This document shows, one piece after another, positions 45,623 through 56,310 of a stretch of DNA of 64,000 bases. The notes under the pieces were generated by a model. That model was not told the DNA's origin. It made no database searches and worked only from the letters and a program-made list of their open reading frames with translations. Source of the DNA: Apoderus coryli. Taxonomy: Eukaryota > Arthropoda > Insecta > Coleoptera > Attelabidae. The stretch is taken from the NCBI GenBank assembly GCA_911728435.2, contig OU452211.1, positions 8,352,428 to 8,416,427 on the forward strand, written 5' to 3'. A program made the position numbers and the translations under genes. The number at the start of each line of letters is the position of its first letter. Positions within the stretch are counted from its first letter, which is position 1.

Positions 45623-46642
45623 CAGCACATGATTAAATATAAATCGCACCAAAAATAAATGTTATACAAGCGAAATGTAACTTTACGCTAAAAATTAAAA
45701 AAAGAAAAAGAACCTAAAACCCAAAGAAAAAAATAAGGAAAAATTAAAAGGAAAAATGATTCAAGAACATAAAAAAAGAAATCTATTCATATTGGCAATG
45801 CAAGCGCATATTTGATATAAGGAAACCAATGCTCATTAAGAGTCTGTGATGGGGATTTGTTGATTAAAAATGTCCTCCCTGTATATTAATCCTGTACTGT
45901 ATGTAAAATATAATAATAATAATAACAAACATTTAAATTTATGAGTTATGCCTGCCTGGATGCGAACGAGCACAACGTATATAGGCATACATTCATGTAT
46001 GGATCTACTAATGTCTATCATCGTAAACAAAATTTATGATAATTGGTATAAATCACTCTATTTAAAGCAATATGTTGATTTATTGGAGCAGTTACATGCT
46101 CCCGTCACACCAACGGCACCATATTATAAATTTTACATTATCCATAATAATATTTTAATGGATATAATACTTTTTTTTTATTACAGCATTTTATAATATA
46201 ACTACTGGGGATAGATGATAATGTTGGAGCTGTTTTTGCTTTCGCCCGCCATGCGAGGTTAATGCCATGCTTTACTTTTAAATTATGACTTATGTGATGA
46301 ATAATAAACATTGTCAGTTGAGATTTGTCTTATTTGAACTTTCAATTTTAATACGACATGGTGGCCACGACGAAATGCGGTAATAGATTTGACGACAATG
46401 TTTCCAATTAGATTTGAATTAACGTCGATGAAATCATGCAAAAAATCAGCTACAAAACTTTCCCGATAAGATATAATATAATCAAAATATATGATAATGA
46501 TATGCACAGACCTTTACATAAATACCTTACGATAAAGAGAAGATATGGGATGTGGTACAAGTGGGCATTATGATCCTATATATTCTATTCATAGCACTTA
46601 TTCATGTTTTATTTATAGTATAGTACAATAATTCTTGTATAG
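45623..46642. other. No gene recognised
   Basis: CTCCCTGTATATTAATCCTG near 45877 resembles dispersed repeat ends. Frames at 45836-46507 overlap on both strands and show no domain. Confidence 0.4.
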
Positions 46643-47557
46643 TGGTCAAGCCGTTAGAAGAGAGTGGTGTACCCTCTTGGTTTAAGTTTTGAAAGGTTCA
46701 CTAAAAGTTCTTATGTTTGCTCACAACATTTCAACCAAAGAGACATTAGAATTTTTGGAACACAAACACGCATATCGCACACAGCCATGCTGTGTTACAT
46801 ATCGCTATGTTCAGTAAGTTAATATTTTTATGCGATTAGAAATATTACAATTTATTGAAAATATTTTTTAACAGATTATCCTCTGGATTAGCGTCTACAG
46901 CTGAGGTTGCAAAAAATATGACATTTACAGCCAGTTCTTCAGAAACTCTGTCTGCGTCCGAAGTTGAGGATGAAAAGTATTCTTATCACATACATACTGG
47001 TCATCGCAACAATGAATTAAATTTTGTGTTGTTTTTTTTTTCAGCGCGACCAAGCATAATGTGGAAGTCATGGACACATTAACAGCAAGTTCCTCTGAAA
47101 CCCTATCAATCTCAGAAATTGAAGTATGCACATATCTAAATATTATAATGATTCATATACTTACAATTTTTCAGTTTTAATAAGCCTAGTAGTAAGATAA
47201 GAAAGAAGACACCTGAAGCGTTGACAATTGAAAAAGAAAAGTATGCTCATAATCCTGAAATTACTTATAATTAATTCATGTGAAATTGTTTATATCATTT
47301 TTAGTACTTCCACATCCAGATCAGATTTAGATGGAGCAGATTTAACAACTAGTTCCAGAAATCCCTCGACAAAACGGTATTTTTCATAATTTCGGAAATA
47401 TATGATCAATATCACATCGCACAATATACCTACTATTAATGTATGTAATTAAAAATTCATAATTATATACCTTTGCATTTAATAATAAATATTTTCATAA
47501 TATAGAAAGTGTTTCCTTTTAATCCCAGACATATATTATTTAATAAATTATATTTGA
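46643..47557 (+). CDS. Candidate spliced gene: chain of short exon-like blocks with GT-AG borders
   Basis: Blocks 46643-46813, 46875-46976, 47045-47123, 47175-47240, 47305-47376 and 47506-47557 are separated by AT-rich gaps of 50-130 bp that each start GTA and end in a T-rich tract plus AG. Block 2 encodes LSSGLASTAEVAKNMTFTAS and SSETLSASEVEDEK; block 3 encodes VEVMDTLTASSSETLSISEIE, a repeat of it; block 5 has DLDGADLTTSSR. Splicing 2 to 4 to 5 to 6 stays in phase to a stop at 47555; including block 3 (79 bp) breaks phase. In block 1 a different frame contains SSYVCSQHFNQRDI, reminiscent of the C-x2-H end of a THAP zinc finger, but it is out of phase with block 2. No clear start. May be a decaying gene; family unknown. 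Confidence 0.4.
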
Positions 47558-47961
47558 AAAAAATGCGACAGTTCCTGCGTAGGTATGTACGAGTATTTAT
47601 TATTGGAAACTACAACCACGATTTCAAAAGAATTATACTACGCCACTGGCTTTTGTTTACATGCACTCCTTCTGTCATTAAAAAGGTAAATGACCTTTAT
47701 GTTATGAAGACAAACATTGAAATTAGATGACATTTCTATTTTTATTTATTTTTCTGAGGTTTCGACACAAGCAGACGTTTTTATAAAGAATGACTTTCTT
47801 CTAAATCGACAAATAAAATAGTTTTTCCTCCTCCAAACTCTATCCGTGGACACATTGTATATATATAATTATTATTATAATTCAAATAAAAGAAAACAAA
47901 CAAAAACTTCCAAAGTCAACTCCACAAAATCTTTAATTCAGTTATAAAAAAAGGGAAACTA
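47558..47961. other. No gene recognised
   Basis: Includes GAGGTTTCGACACAAGCAGAC near 47756, which on the minus strand gives GTCGAAACCTC and could be another decayed retroelement end of the GAAAC type. Confidence 0.35.
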
Positions 47962-47987
47962 GTTTCGGCTCAACAAGCCATCATCAG
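47962..47987 (-). ncRNA. Hammerhead-ribozyme-like core, best example
   Basis: Minus strand reads CTGATGA, TGGCTTGTTGAGCC (GGCT/AGCC stem II with a TGTTG loop), then GAAACTAGTTTC. CUGAUGA, stem II and GAAA in perfect order match the hammerhead core; AC-TA-GT next to GAAA could be a two-pair stem III. Typical of Penelope-like and retrozyme ends. Flanking poly(A) at 47998-48058 fits a retroelement origin. Stem I not verified. Confidence 0.45.
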
Positions 47988-47997
47988 TCCATTCTTA

Positions 47998-48058
47998 CAA
48001 AAAAAAAAAAAAAAAAAAAAAAAAAAACATCCGTGTACAAAAAACAAAAAAAAAAAAA
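47998..48058. repeat. Poly(A) tracts in tandem
   Basis: About 30 consecutive A, then ACATCCGTGTAC, then further A runs and ACATC again. Simple-sequence slippage or a retroelement tail. Confidence 0.8.
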
Positions 48059-48215
48059 CATCAAACATGAATATGAATATGACTATGACATTACATTACA
48101 CGAAAACAAACACCTGTGTGTGTTGAGTTATTGTAATTGTATTATTTTCATTAGTTCCAATAAACTAACCTAACAAACTAACTACTTTATTCCAAAATTA
48201 GAAAAAGAAATATTT

Positions 48216-48280
48216 GCAGTGCTGGGATTCGAACCAGAACCTTCAGCAAACGAAGCGCACACTCTATCAACGGCCCCAAA
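48216..48280 (-). repeat. tRNA-derived SINE head
   Basis: Minus strand has GGTTCGAATCCC (complement of 48223-48234), a canonical pol III B box, and TGATAGAGTG about 30 bases upstream as a weak A box. Acceptor ends do not pair, so it is not a working tRNA gene. Different sequence from the SINE at 15.7 kb. Confidence 0.5.
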
Positions 48281-49605
48281 AACCGTTTATCAAATTACTG
48301 TCAAACCAAGAACATACCAATTTTTCGTATCAGGTCCTTTTGAAAACCCTTGTATTCTATGTTTTACTGGATTTCATTGCATGCATATGTATATAAAAAG
48401 AAAAAACTGCCAATAACAAAAGGCACACCATTGCATAACTGAAGCTTACTCTAGAATTTCCAAGGAACGATTAGAAGAAATTCCTCCGATGTGACATGAG
48501 AGCTTTAGATGAACGACGATACGGACAATCATGGTTTCCGTAAAGACAATCCTTTACAATCGAGTAAGAAAGAAAGGATTTTTACTACAGTTACAGAGTC
48601 GATTGTTTATTGAGTTTAAACATTTTCAAAGCTTCCAAATATCATGAGAACTGCCTCAAATTATCTCTTTATAGAGCAAATTCTAAAATTTTATAATTGT
48701 CTTTGAGCCCTTCACAATATTATAAGTTCAAGACACCCTCGTAACTGATCTGACCATGATTAACCGAGGAAAAGGTTATTGACATGTTTATTCACACTTA
48801 AGTAAAAATATTTCAAATCATATAAAATTGCACATAATAAAAAACTTGTTGTTAAAGTAAAATAACACTTTTACTTCGCCCACTGTGTTGCTCAATAAAA
48901 GAAGATAAAATTGAACCAGTTGAAATATATGCAATATCTCTGTATAAAACACATAAAGTGGGTGACAAATTGTTTCTTGTCATCTTTAAAGAACTTTAAT
49001 TCTGATATCACTGAATGCCATATGTTATAATGTTTAATAATGATCATAAAACAGGTAGGATATTTTAAATTGTTGCTGTTGCACTTAAAGCAGTGCTTTA
49101 CAATTCAAGGTAAATATTATTCAACTGATAGTAAATCCTATATTAATAAATAATTACACAATATCGCTCTTGTTAAACTCAACATAACTATCCCTTTATA
49201 TACGATGTAATTTCATGAAGTCTAAACTACATGTCAAATCAGTCAACAAAAGGCAGTTATAGCAGAATAGATGTACCTTAAATCTGCTCCAATCCATTTC
49301 CGGTATGTCGTAAAGTTCTAATTTCAGTAGCAACAGAAAAATTACATGATATTTGATTTTAGCAGAAAGTTTCTTTGCCTTGGTGATAACTCTTCTGGTA
49401 AAGAACTCAAGTTGATGTATTTCGACAATGAGTCCAGTAATGGCTTTAATATGGAGTTGATATATGACGTTAAACTGGAGGTATTTCATTGGGTTGGGTT
49501 GGTTAACGCTAGCATATTGTAGAGTACAGAAAGTAACCCATTTGAACTCTGAAAATCAAACTCATTTCGGTTTGAAACTGTTGCTGTGCTGTGTGCTAGC
49601 GGTAA
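48281..49605. other. No gene recognised
   Basis: The 97-codon minus frame at 49196-49489 shows no recognisable domain. The remainder is A+T-rich. Confidence 0.4.
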
Positions 49606-49758
49606 CCTGCCTCCGCCGCAGATATGATTAGTTTAAAGAGGCATGGGAGATCGAAGTCGGCAACTGTTGTTCAAGGATACATTGTAGAATCTCTGAACTA
49701 TATGAATTTTAAAACGGAAAGTGAAAAATCTGTTATGAATACAAGTAGCAAAGATTAA
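49606..49758 (+). pseudogene. Second Crypton-like recombinase family, C-terminal relic B
   Basis: Frame DMISLKRHGRSKSATVVQGY, IVESLNYMNFKTESEK to a stop at 49758. Compared with the family end (GADM-SLKRHGGWKSSTVAEGYIEES) it keeps the Lys-Arg-His-Gly and the Tyr, while GGW has become GRS. Upstream sequence is decayed. Same family as at 42.97 and 62.94 kb. Confidence 0.6.
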
Positions 49759-49828
49759 TTGTGTAGATTAATCTTTGCAAGTAGTGATGTTGACCATTTC
49801 TCAAGCTCACAAGGTTGGTTAACCCTGC

Positions 49829-50205
49829 CTAGTCTAATATCATGTCCCAAATATTTATGGGACACAGTCTGTTCAATATCTTTTCCAGCGATAGAGATTC
49901 GTCATTATTTATTTGTGTCTTGGTCATGTTGATTCTCAATCCGACCTCTAAGGAAGCGTGATAGAGCTTTTCCAAGATTGCCATTGCATCATCCATACGA
50001 TCGGCTATGAGGACAATGTCGTCTGCAAATCTTAAATGACGAAGCTTTTCTCCATTTATGTTGATACCATGTTCGTATAGGTCTGCCCTCTTACAAGTAT
50101 GTTCCAAAAGTGTCGATGGTCTGTCAATGCTGTTAGCATTCTCTGTTGATTTACAGTACCTATCGAAGGCTTTTTCGTAGTCTACGATTATCAGAAAGAA
50201 GTTCA
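49829..50205 (-). pseudogene. RTE/endonuclease-RT-type reverse transcriptase relic
   Basis: From 50205 down, with a shift, FLIIVDYEKAFDRYC (RT motif with catalytic Asp in FD) is followed after a deletion by EHTCKRADLYEHGININGEK, LRHLRFADDIVLIADRMDDA (FADD box) and MAILEKLYHASLEVGLRINM, TKTQ. This is the arrangement of RTE/BovB-like and related endonuclease-RT proteins (I-ING--L-HLRFADDI-LIA). The part between the two catalytic motifs and all flanking regions are lost. Confidence 0.7.
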
Positions 50206-51039
50206 GCCGGTGATTAATAATTGTAATGTGGCCTCAAAACAATATTTTGTAATGATTTCAAAAAAATTAATATTTTAAATTTGTTCCCTAAAGCTAAATG
50301 AAGCAGAAGACGCAACAGCATCCCCTACATAGAGAAATGGACTATATATATATATATATTTTTTTAATAATTCCTTGCATTCACTTGTAGATGGTTGATG
50401 ACAACTCATTTCATCAGTTATTTCGTTCCGTCTATAAGGCACGCAGCAGCCAGGAAGGGAAAGGGCCGGAGACAATGAAAACGGGCTCTAAATGACGGGC
50501 TGTCTTAAAGTTTTAACGCTGGGCCATGCTGTTCTGTTTGCGAACATCTAAATTATTGTATTGTGTCGTTATTATTTTGTATGTTTGGTATGGGACGACG
50601 AGACAACATTTTAAATATGTAGAAATAATAACAGTAGTAGATGCGACAGCAGAGCGATTTTTAACAATGGTTGTCTCATTTTAGTACAGTCGCAACATGC
50701 AACAATCATCAACATTTTGTTGGGTGGAATAATATAAATTTTGCCGGGTCTGATAATCGATAAATATTACTTCGATGCGAGGAATTAGAAGAAAAGTTTT
50801 TGGAAATATGAAAAAGTTACTGTACCTACTTCAACTTCACCAAATAATTAAATGTTGTATAATATGGATGACTAACACAAGAGAAGCTGTTGGATATGGG
50901 AGTTTCAGATAGCAGTTACAAGTAAAGTTAAAGTTTTTTGAAGTTACAGATCTCCACGCAGCTCCAGAGTTGTAATTAACTCCATTAGCTCGATCGGTTA
51001 CAGGGATGATAGATCTCCATCTTGTAGTATTTTATGTAC
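50206..51039. other. No gene recognised
   Basis: Contains a short (TA)n run at 50344-50360. No supported coding region. Confidence 0.4.
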
Positions 51040-52502
51040 TAAACATTTGTTGCATTAGGTTTCGATGCTGACGCATCCTGTTATCAGATATTCAAGAGTG
51101 TGTCCTCTTCCCTTTTTGCGCAGCGGGCAGAACTTAAAATCATTAAATTCCGTTTTGGTGTTGCTGGATTGTTGCCTCTTGGGCAGTTGTCCTGCCTTAT
51201 AACCGGAGCTGCCAAATAAGTTTCTGATCTTACGTGGTTAAAATTTCCGAATACGATTTTGTAGTGTCTTGAAGAACAAAGGTTACGTCAGCGTGCTGCT
51301 TCCTTAACATGAAAGTTAACATGTTTAACCTTTACTAAGCAAATTACCTCCATCTCTATTGTTGGCTAGGTTTGTGTTGTGTTTTGTTGCTAGACAGATA
51401 CTGTAAAATGAGGTCCATTTGTTTAGCAGAATAGACTGGTCAAAAAAATATATATTTGAGGGAACGTATGTTAAAAACATAAGAAATTAGAGCGAGATAA
51501 GAAACCCAGGTCGATTTGGTGAAGAGTTTTCTTGCGAATCAATTATTCTCATCATCAATACAAAGTGGTAGTTTACAAAAGACTGTCTCTGACTGGCAAA
51601 CAGAATAGGTTCGATAAAGGTTACATCAACCGAAATCTTAGATAAATCATCAAAAAATTAAGGCCAATAGTTACTTTTGAATCTGTTTTAGTGACAAATC
51701 CATAAATTAAGAATGCAATCTTTGTCAATTCAATATGATCCGCACCATTATTTTTCCAAAAAAAAAACTTATCCTTTTGGTACTGATAGTGGCTAGCAGA
51801 CCTTCGAATATCTTTAGTAACTTTTTACTCGAATCACGAAAATTCTGGTAGGAAAATGAGAATTGTTTCAATAAAGACTGTAACAGATATAAAAGTATTC
51901 CTGGATTGTTGTCCCTTGAGGAGTTGTCCTGCCTTGGAACCGGAGCTGCCAAATATGGTTCTGGTCTAACGTGGTTAAAGTTTCCGAAAACGATGTTGTA
52001 GAGTCTTGAAGCAGTCAGTTGCTTTCTTAACATGAAACTTAACATGTTTAGGGCATACACAGCAAATTGTCGGCATGTCTTTTGTTGGCTAGGTTTTCCA
52101 ATATTTCCTTTTGTTTTATCGCTAGGGAGATTTAGAAAAGGCACGTTGTCAATCAAGTATCTCGTCTCTCCTCCTGTAAGCTGAGATTAATTTGCTATTT
52201 GAGGGAAAGTATGTTAAATAATTAAGCAATGAGAGCGAAATAATTATTCACTCAAAAAAATTTATGTTTCTGGTAGGTAGGTTAGCAGCTTATGAAAGCA
52301 GAATTTCGAATATCTTATATAAGATTCAGATTAAGGAGCTTAATCACGAAAATTCTGGTAGGAAAATAATGACAATTGCTTGCAACTGTTACAAACATTA
52401 TGAAAAATATTCATCATGCTGCCGTATCTCGTATCACTCTAAATTCACACGTACCTTTATTGCCATAAAATCCAACAGAGAGACTGTAACAGATATAAAA
52501 GT
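51040..52502. repeat. Nested direct duplications
   Basis: Block A (CTGGATTGTTG-C, CAGTTGTCCTGCCTT, ACCGGAGCTGCCAAATA, CGTGGTTAAA-TTTCCGAA, to TTGTTGGCTAGG) occurs at about 51164-51372 and again at 51902-52094. Block B (TTCGAATATCTT, AATCACGAAAATTCTGGTAG, AGACTGTAACAGATATAAAA) occurs at 51797-51896 and, with a roughly 95 bp insertion, at 52298-52502. Both copies of A point the same way. The minus-strand 143-codon frame at 51725-52156 crosses two block boundaries and encodes no recognised domain; a minus-strand GRGHTLEYLITGC near 51110-51070 is vaguely like the Cys-rich end of a retrotransposon ORF. Confidence 0.75.
51619..51730. repeat. One arm of a long-range inverted repeat
   Basis: GGTTACATCAACCGAAATCT through TTCTGTTTTAGTGACAAAT-type sequence to CAATCTTTGTCAATT is the reverse complement of 55760-55887, with one indel of about 16 bp. 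No coding content. Confidence 0.8.
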
Positions 52503-53027
52503 GAGACAGCCATTGCCCATAATTTATTTAAAATATATGGGATTCCGGGTATATAGACAAATGCATATAAATATATCAAATTTAATGAAGGAAAACACTA
52601 CATTTTTGATTTTTTTTTGCATCATCAATATAACCTGTTTGTTGCGTTATTTTCGATCTCTGATCGCGAATTTTACAAGCACATAAATTTTGTAGAAAGT
52701 TATTTTTTTATATAATAATAAAAACAAAAAACGTAAAAATTGTCACGTATATCTTTTATGAGGATGGATTTGGTAATATTATAAAGCTTTAATAAATAAA
52801 TATAATATCAACATTTAATGAACAATGGTCCTATAAGTTTGCATCGCTTAGAACGAGCTTCATATACTTTATGATGATCCTGGAAGACACTGCTCAGGAT
52901 CAGGAACAGTATTGCATTGCATTTGTGATGGTCTTGGTCGGTCTGATCAATGATTACTGCAGCCTAATGGCTAATGGCTTATTGTATTTGTAGCCCAATT
53001 CTCTTACTGATGCATGACCAGTCATGT
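52503..53027. other. No gene recognised
   Basis: The tail of the 140-codon frame that starts at 52264 lies here; it overlaps the duplicated blocks, contains no known motif and is not called as a gene. Confidence 0.4.
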
Positions 53028-53199
53028 GTAGTAATACTCCTATGGTCTTGATAATTTTGTCATGGAGAATGCCGAAAGCGTGTTGCTTGATAATAGCCCA
53101 AGGCCGCAGGCCGAGGGCTATTATCCTTGAGCAACTCACTTGAAGGATTCTCTATGACAAAATTTTGAGTATTTATCAAGGCCCGAGGAGTATTCGATA
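53028..53199. repeat. Large imperfect palindrome, copy 5
   Basis: Same arms and the same left-right asymmetry as copies 1 and 4; the central stem GATAATAGCCC/GGGCTATTATC is intact. One base change breaks CATAGAGAAT (CATGGAGAAT) in the left arm. Confidence 0.9.
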
Positions 53200-53316
53200 A
53201 GATAATTTTTTACTTTGTAGATATCAAAAATTTGATTGTCATTCTGACGTTTAATAATTTTCAATACAAAATGTATTAGTTTTAATCATACAAATATTAT
53301 TCATGTTTATTTAAAA

Positions 53317-54455
53317 CTACAGTTGTGAAAAGTACAATTGGTAAATGTTAAATTGGGAAGAAGAGATTGCTGAAGTTGACGAATTGTTAATTGCCACTGT
53401 TGAAGAAATTCCTCGCATGGTGTTGATTATTTCACCTTGGCGTTCTTCGTTAATATCCAAGTACGGTTTAATTGAATTATAGCTGATATGTCCTGTTATT
53501 TTTATTAATTGCTGTTTAGGAATTCCTTTATTTGCCAAATGGCTAACTGCAGTTGATCTGTTCGAATGATTGGATATCTTTTTACACTTAGTGGCCAAAC
53601 CAATAGCTTGCGCGGAGATTTGGTCCACATATAATTGTGTTCTTGCCTACCGGTATATTGTCAAACCATGTGTCACTTTCCGATTTCCAGAAACTATTTG
53701 GTCTCAAGAATAGACGACTGGATTTTCCCCCCTTTTGGACAATAATTTATGGAATAACCGAACAGGGCATGCACTTTCGTTTGCAATATTTGGAACAAGC
53801 CCCTTACTATTTGTACAACTTTTCGATCCTGCTTGGCATGTTTTACTGAATATTGGATTGTATTCAATTCTGTTGGTTGGCGTTCCATCATTATTTTCCT
53901 CAATCGTGAAATAATCTATAGGGCAATCAACTGGTTCACCACCTCGCCAAGCTAACTCAACAGCTACAATATGGTAAATTTTTTTTTGTAAACCTTCTGG
54001 TGTGCATTCATCCCATAATCCAATGATTCTAGCCAAATCACTTGAACTCAAACTTGATGAACTGCATTTTCGTTTGTTTGGATCCTGCTGTAATCTTTTA
54101 CGTTTTGCATTTCTTGCATCTTGCGCATTTTTGAATATCACACTGGTAAACGGGTCGAATACAATTTTGAAGTTATTGAAGTATTTTTCCTGGAGTAGCC
54201 TACTCGTAGTATTCCAAATTGTTTTTACAGTTGCTTCTTTATATTCAGTTCCGTCAGCTTTTCTCATATTTACCGCATAATCTTTCAATATATCAGCCAA
54301 ATTATGCAAACTCGTTTCAGCATTCAGTTCGTATTCTCTGGTCGCACAAAACTCGAGAAATATTTTCCATACATATTTTTTGATTTGATTGTATTTTTTG
54401 GTATATTATTAGATATAATATCATTAATTGCATCGTTAGATGCAATACCAAATCT
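53317..54455 (-). pseudogene. Crypton-like tyrosine recombinase, all catalytic boxes present but start lost and frameshifted
   Basis: The start region is SRRFGIASNDAINDI at about 54455; a small deletion removed the ATG. A one-base loss near 54383 shifts the frame to a stop. The 201-codon frame 54309-53704 then carries NLADILKDYAVNMRKADGTE, WDECTPEGLQ, VELAWRGGEPVDCPIDYFTI and DGTPTNRIEYNPIFSK up to LLSKRGENP, where a small deletion shifts the frame again. The final frame (53628-53317) gives KISNHSNRSTAVSHLANKG, LIKITGHISYNS and IKPYLDI. The Arg, HSNR, GH and Tyr positions are all intact at residue level, making this the best template for the family. Confidence 0.8.
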
Positions 54456-54759
54456 TCGCGAGTTGTCAGTTTGACGTTTAATTAATTTTTGAATAAAAAA
54501 AACACCAAACTGAAAACACCACATGTAGGGTATTATCGCTGTAATCCAGAGGTGATTGGATGAAATTTGACACATGACTTAAAATTAAGTAATTTGATTG
54601 GTTACTATATTTAGTAAAAAATTATCATCATTATCATCCTTAGCATATTCCTACAAGGATATTCCTGTAAAGTTTTGGCAAGTTCCTGCCTGAGCTTACA
54701 TTTTCAGCTCCTTGATCAATAGGCGCCCTGGAAAGCTTATTGAAGCTGTATCGATCGTC

Positions 54760-54880
54760 ATCTGGGCAATTTTTTTACCGATCATTGATCCCTGACTATT
54801 GTTTTAAACTTACCTCGCGGCAATGACGAGTAGGTCATCCGCATATCCAAGTATTATTTAATGATTTCCTAAATGCTCTA
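54760..54880 (-). pseudogene. Short reverse transcriptase relic
   Basis: Minus strand near 54870-54825 reads LGYADDLLVIAAR, an RT YADD box in the style of R1/I-type elements, followed by unrelated-looking decayed sequence. Too short for a clade. Confidence 0.4.
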
Positions 54881-56224
54881 CCTATACATGACAGAGCAAA
54901 CTTTGCTCTATTATATCCCAATATAAGTTGACGTTGATGTTCGGGATTCGGTGGATTACATCAGAGTAACCCTGGAACTGGCCAATAAAGTAAATTTCTG
55001 TTCGTTTTCTGCCAAAAATTACATTAAAGGCATGTAATTATTATACAAGAAAACAGTTGCGAATAGGTATAGAATAAGTCATAGCGAATCCATGTTGAAA
55101 TAAATTCTGCATCTGACCATACAATAATATACAGGGTGTGGCATTTGAACAAACGGATTGGTCATTAGATTTTGGAGACCCTTGAATAACCATGAACGAA
55201 CATCAAACAGAAAATTGGTAAAAACTTCTAAAAGTGTTTGTTTCCATATACAATAAAACAATTAGGAATAATTTTGTTGAAGTTGCATCATTCTATATAT
55301 CATCTGACCTCGTTCCCGTCCATCACTCATCCTCTCCAATTTATACGTAATATAACGTCGTCCTGTCCTCCTAATTGCCGGACCAACTTTGTCGTGTCCG
55401 TCTATATATACGAGATTTAGCCTCAATGGCAGGCGCTGTCATCTGCAGCAGATGGGAGACGGGTCTAGTTTGATTGTCGTAATCGTCTTCTTGTAAAAAA
55501 AACCGAAAGATTCACGTATCGCTGCATTCAGTGTTATGCTTTCAGATATACATTTGTTTAGTGACCACACATATTTTAAGGTAAATTTTGAACAGGGTGT
55601 TCTATATTTTAGGGAACAGTATTGTTTAGTTACTAATATTTTTACTTCCCAGATCCATCAATTAATTTGTTTATGCATTCATAAAAAAAATTCATTTTTG
55701 TGAACAACTCATAAGTCATCAGCATTCACTTGATAACGTACCACCTGCAGATCATAATCAATTGACAAAAACACTTTTACAAAAATTAGCATTCTTAATT
55801 GATGCATTTGTCACTAAAACAGATTCAAAATGAACTATTGGCCTTAATTTTCTGATGATTTATCTAAGATTTTGGTTGATGTAACCTTCAGAACTGCTGC
55901 TTCCATATTGCACCGTTGAACCTCAATATCCTCCACAGAGATATTATACAAGCAGCTCTAAAGGATATTTGACTTCTGGGACAATGAACAAGCATACAGC
56001 GAAGGGAACAAAAAGGCGGAAAGGCTGGTCAAAACAGCAGCCAACTTCACATGCCTTCTACAAACCTGAAGCCATCATCTTGTTAGACTTTAAATCAAGA
56101 TAGAATGAGGTAACAGCAATGGCGAAGCTATCCGAAGAGATATCTGGTAGTGACGAAAAGCAACATCATTTTGAGAATTCTGACTGGAGAAGACGGTGCA
56201 GTTGCAACAAGGTATTGGATCTAC
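54881..56224. other. Mostly unrecognised DNA
   Basis: Has ACAGGGTGTGGCATTTG near 55131. Contains the second arm of the inverted repeat (55760-55887). A possible plus-strand NEQAYSEGNKKAERLVKTAA near 55985-56045 recalls the end of an RNase H domain but is too weak to call. Confidence 0.4.
55760..55887. repeat. Second arm of the long-range inverted repeat
   Basis: Reverse complement of 51619-51730, with an extra stretch (ACACTTTTACAAAAATTAG) near its start. Confidence 0.8.
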
Positions 56225-56310
56225 GAATCCATCCTGGGGGAAGGACCTTGAAGTCGATTGGGCTAAAGTTTCGCTGACCATCCTCTCAGTTTCTTGAGAG
56301 CGTCCGCGAA
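56225..56310 (+). pseudogene. Tiny mariner C-terminal fragment
   Basis: DLEVDWAKVSLTILSVS matches, in the opposite orientation, the DLKVDYANVSLTIHLGQT stretch of the mariner relic at 57.0 kb. Underlying DNA (CTTGAAGTCGATTGGGCTAA, GTTTCGCTGACCATCC) is about 85 percent alike by eye. Confidence 0.5.

Larger units (their letters stand above)
53028..54626 (-). mobile_element. Palindrome-tailed tyrosine recombinase element, copy 5
   Basis: Minus-strand copy, about 1.6 kb and nearly full length. 5' end AGTAAAAAATTAT at 54613-54625, full leader, gene, inner short repeat ATAATTTTTTACT at 53203-53215, palindrome 53028-53199 with a small deletion in the outer left arm (GTCTTGATAATTTTGTC). It follows an RT-like relic on the 5' side. 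Confidence 0.78.

Noticed and set aside
48216..48280. Functional tRNA gene on the minus strand
   Set aside because: Good B box only; weak A box and no acceptor stem.
51725..52156. 143-codon minus-strand frame as a gene
   Set aside because: Spans duplication boundaries and lacks a known motif; left as unexplained sequence inside the repeat entry.
52264..52686. 140-codon plus-strand frame as a gene
   Set aside because: Overlaps duplicated blocks and encodes no recognised domain; composition follows the AT-rich DNA.
55985..56060. RNase H tail (NEQAYSEGNKKAERLVKTAA)
   Set aside because: Only a loose resemblance to the GNExAD-LA segment; no catalytic motif nearby.
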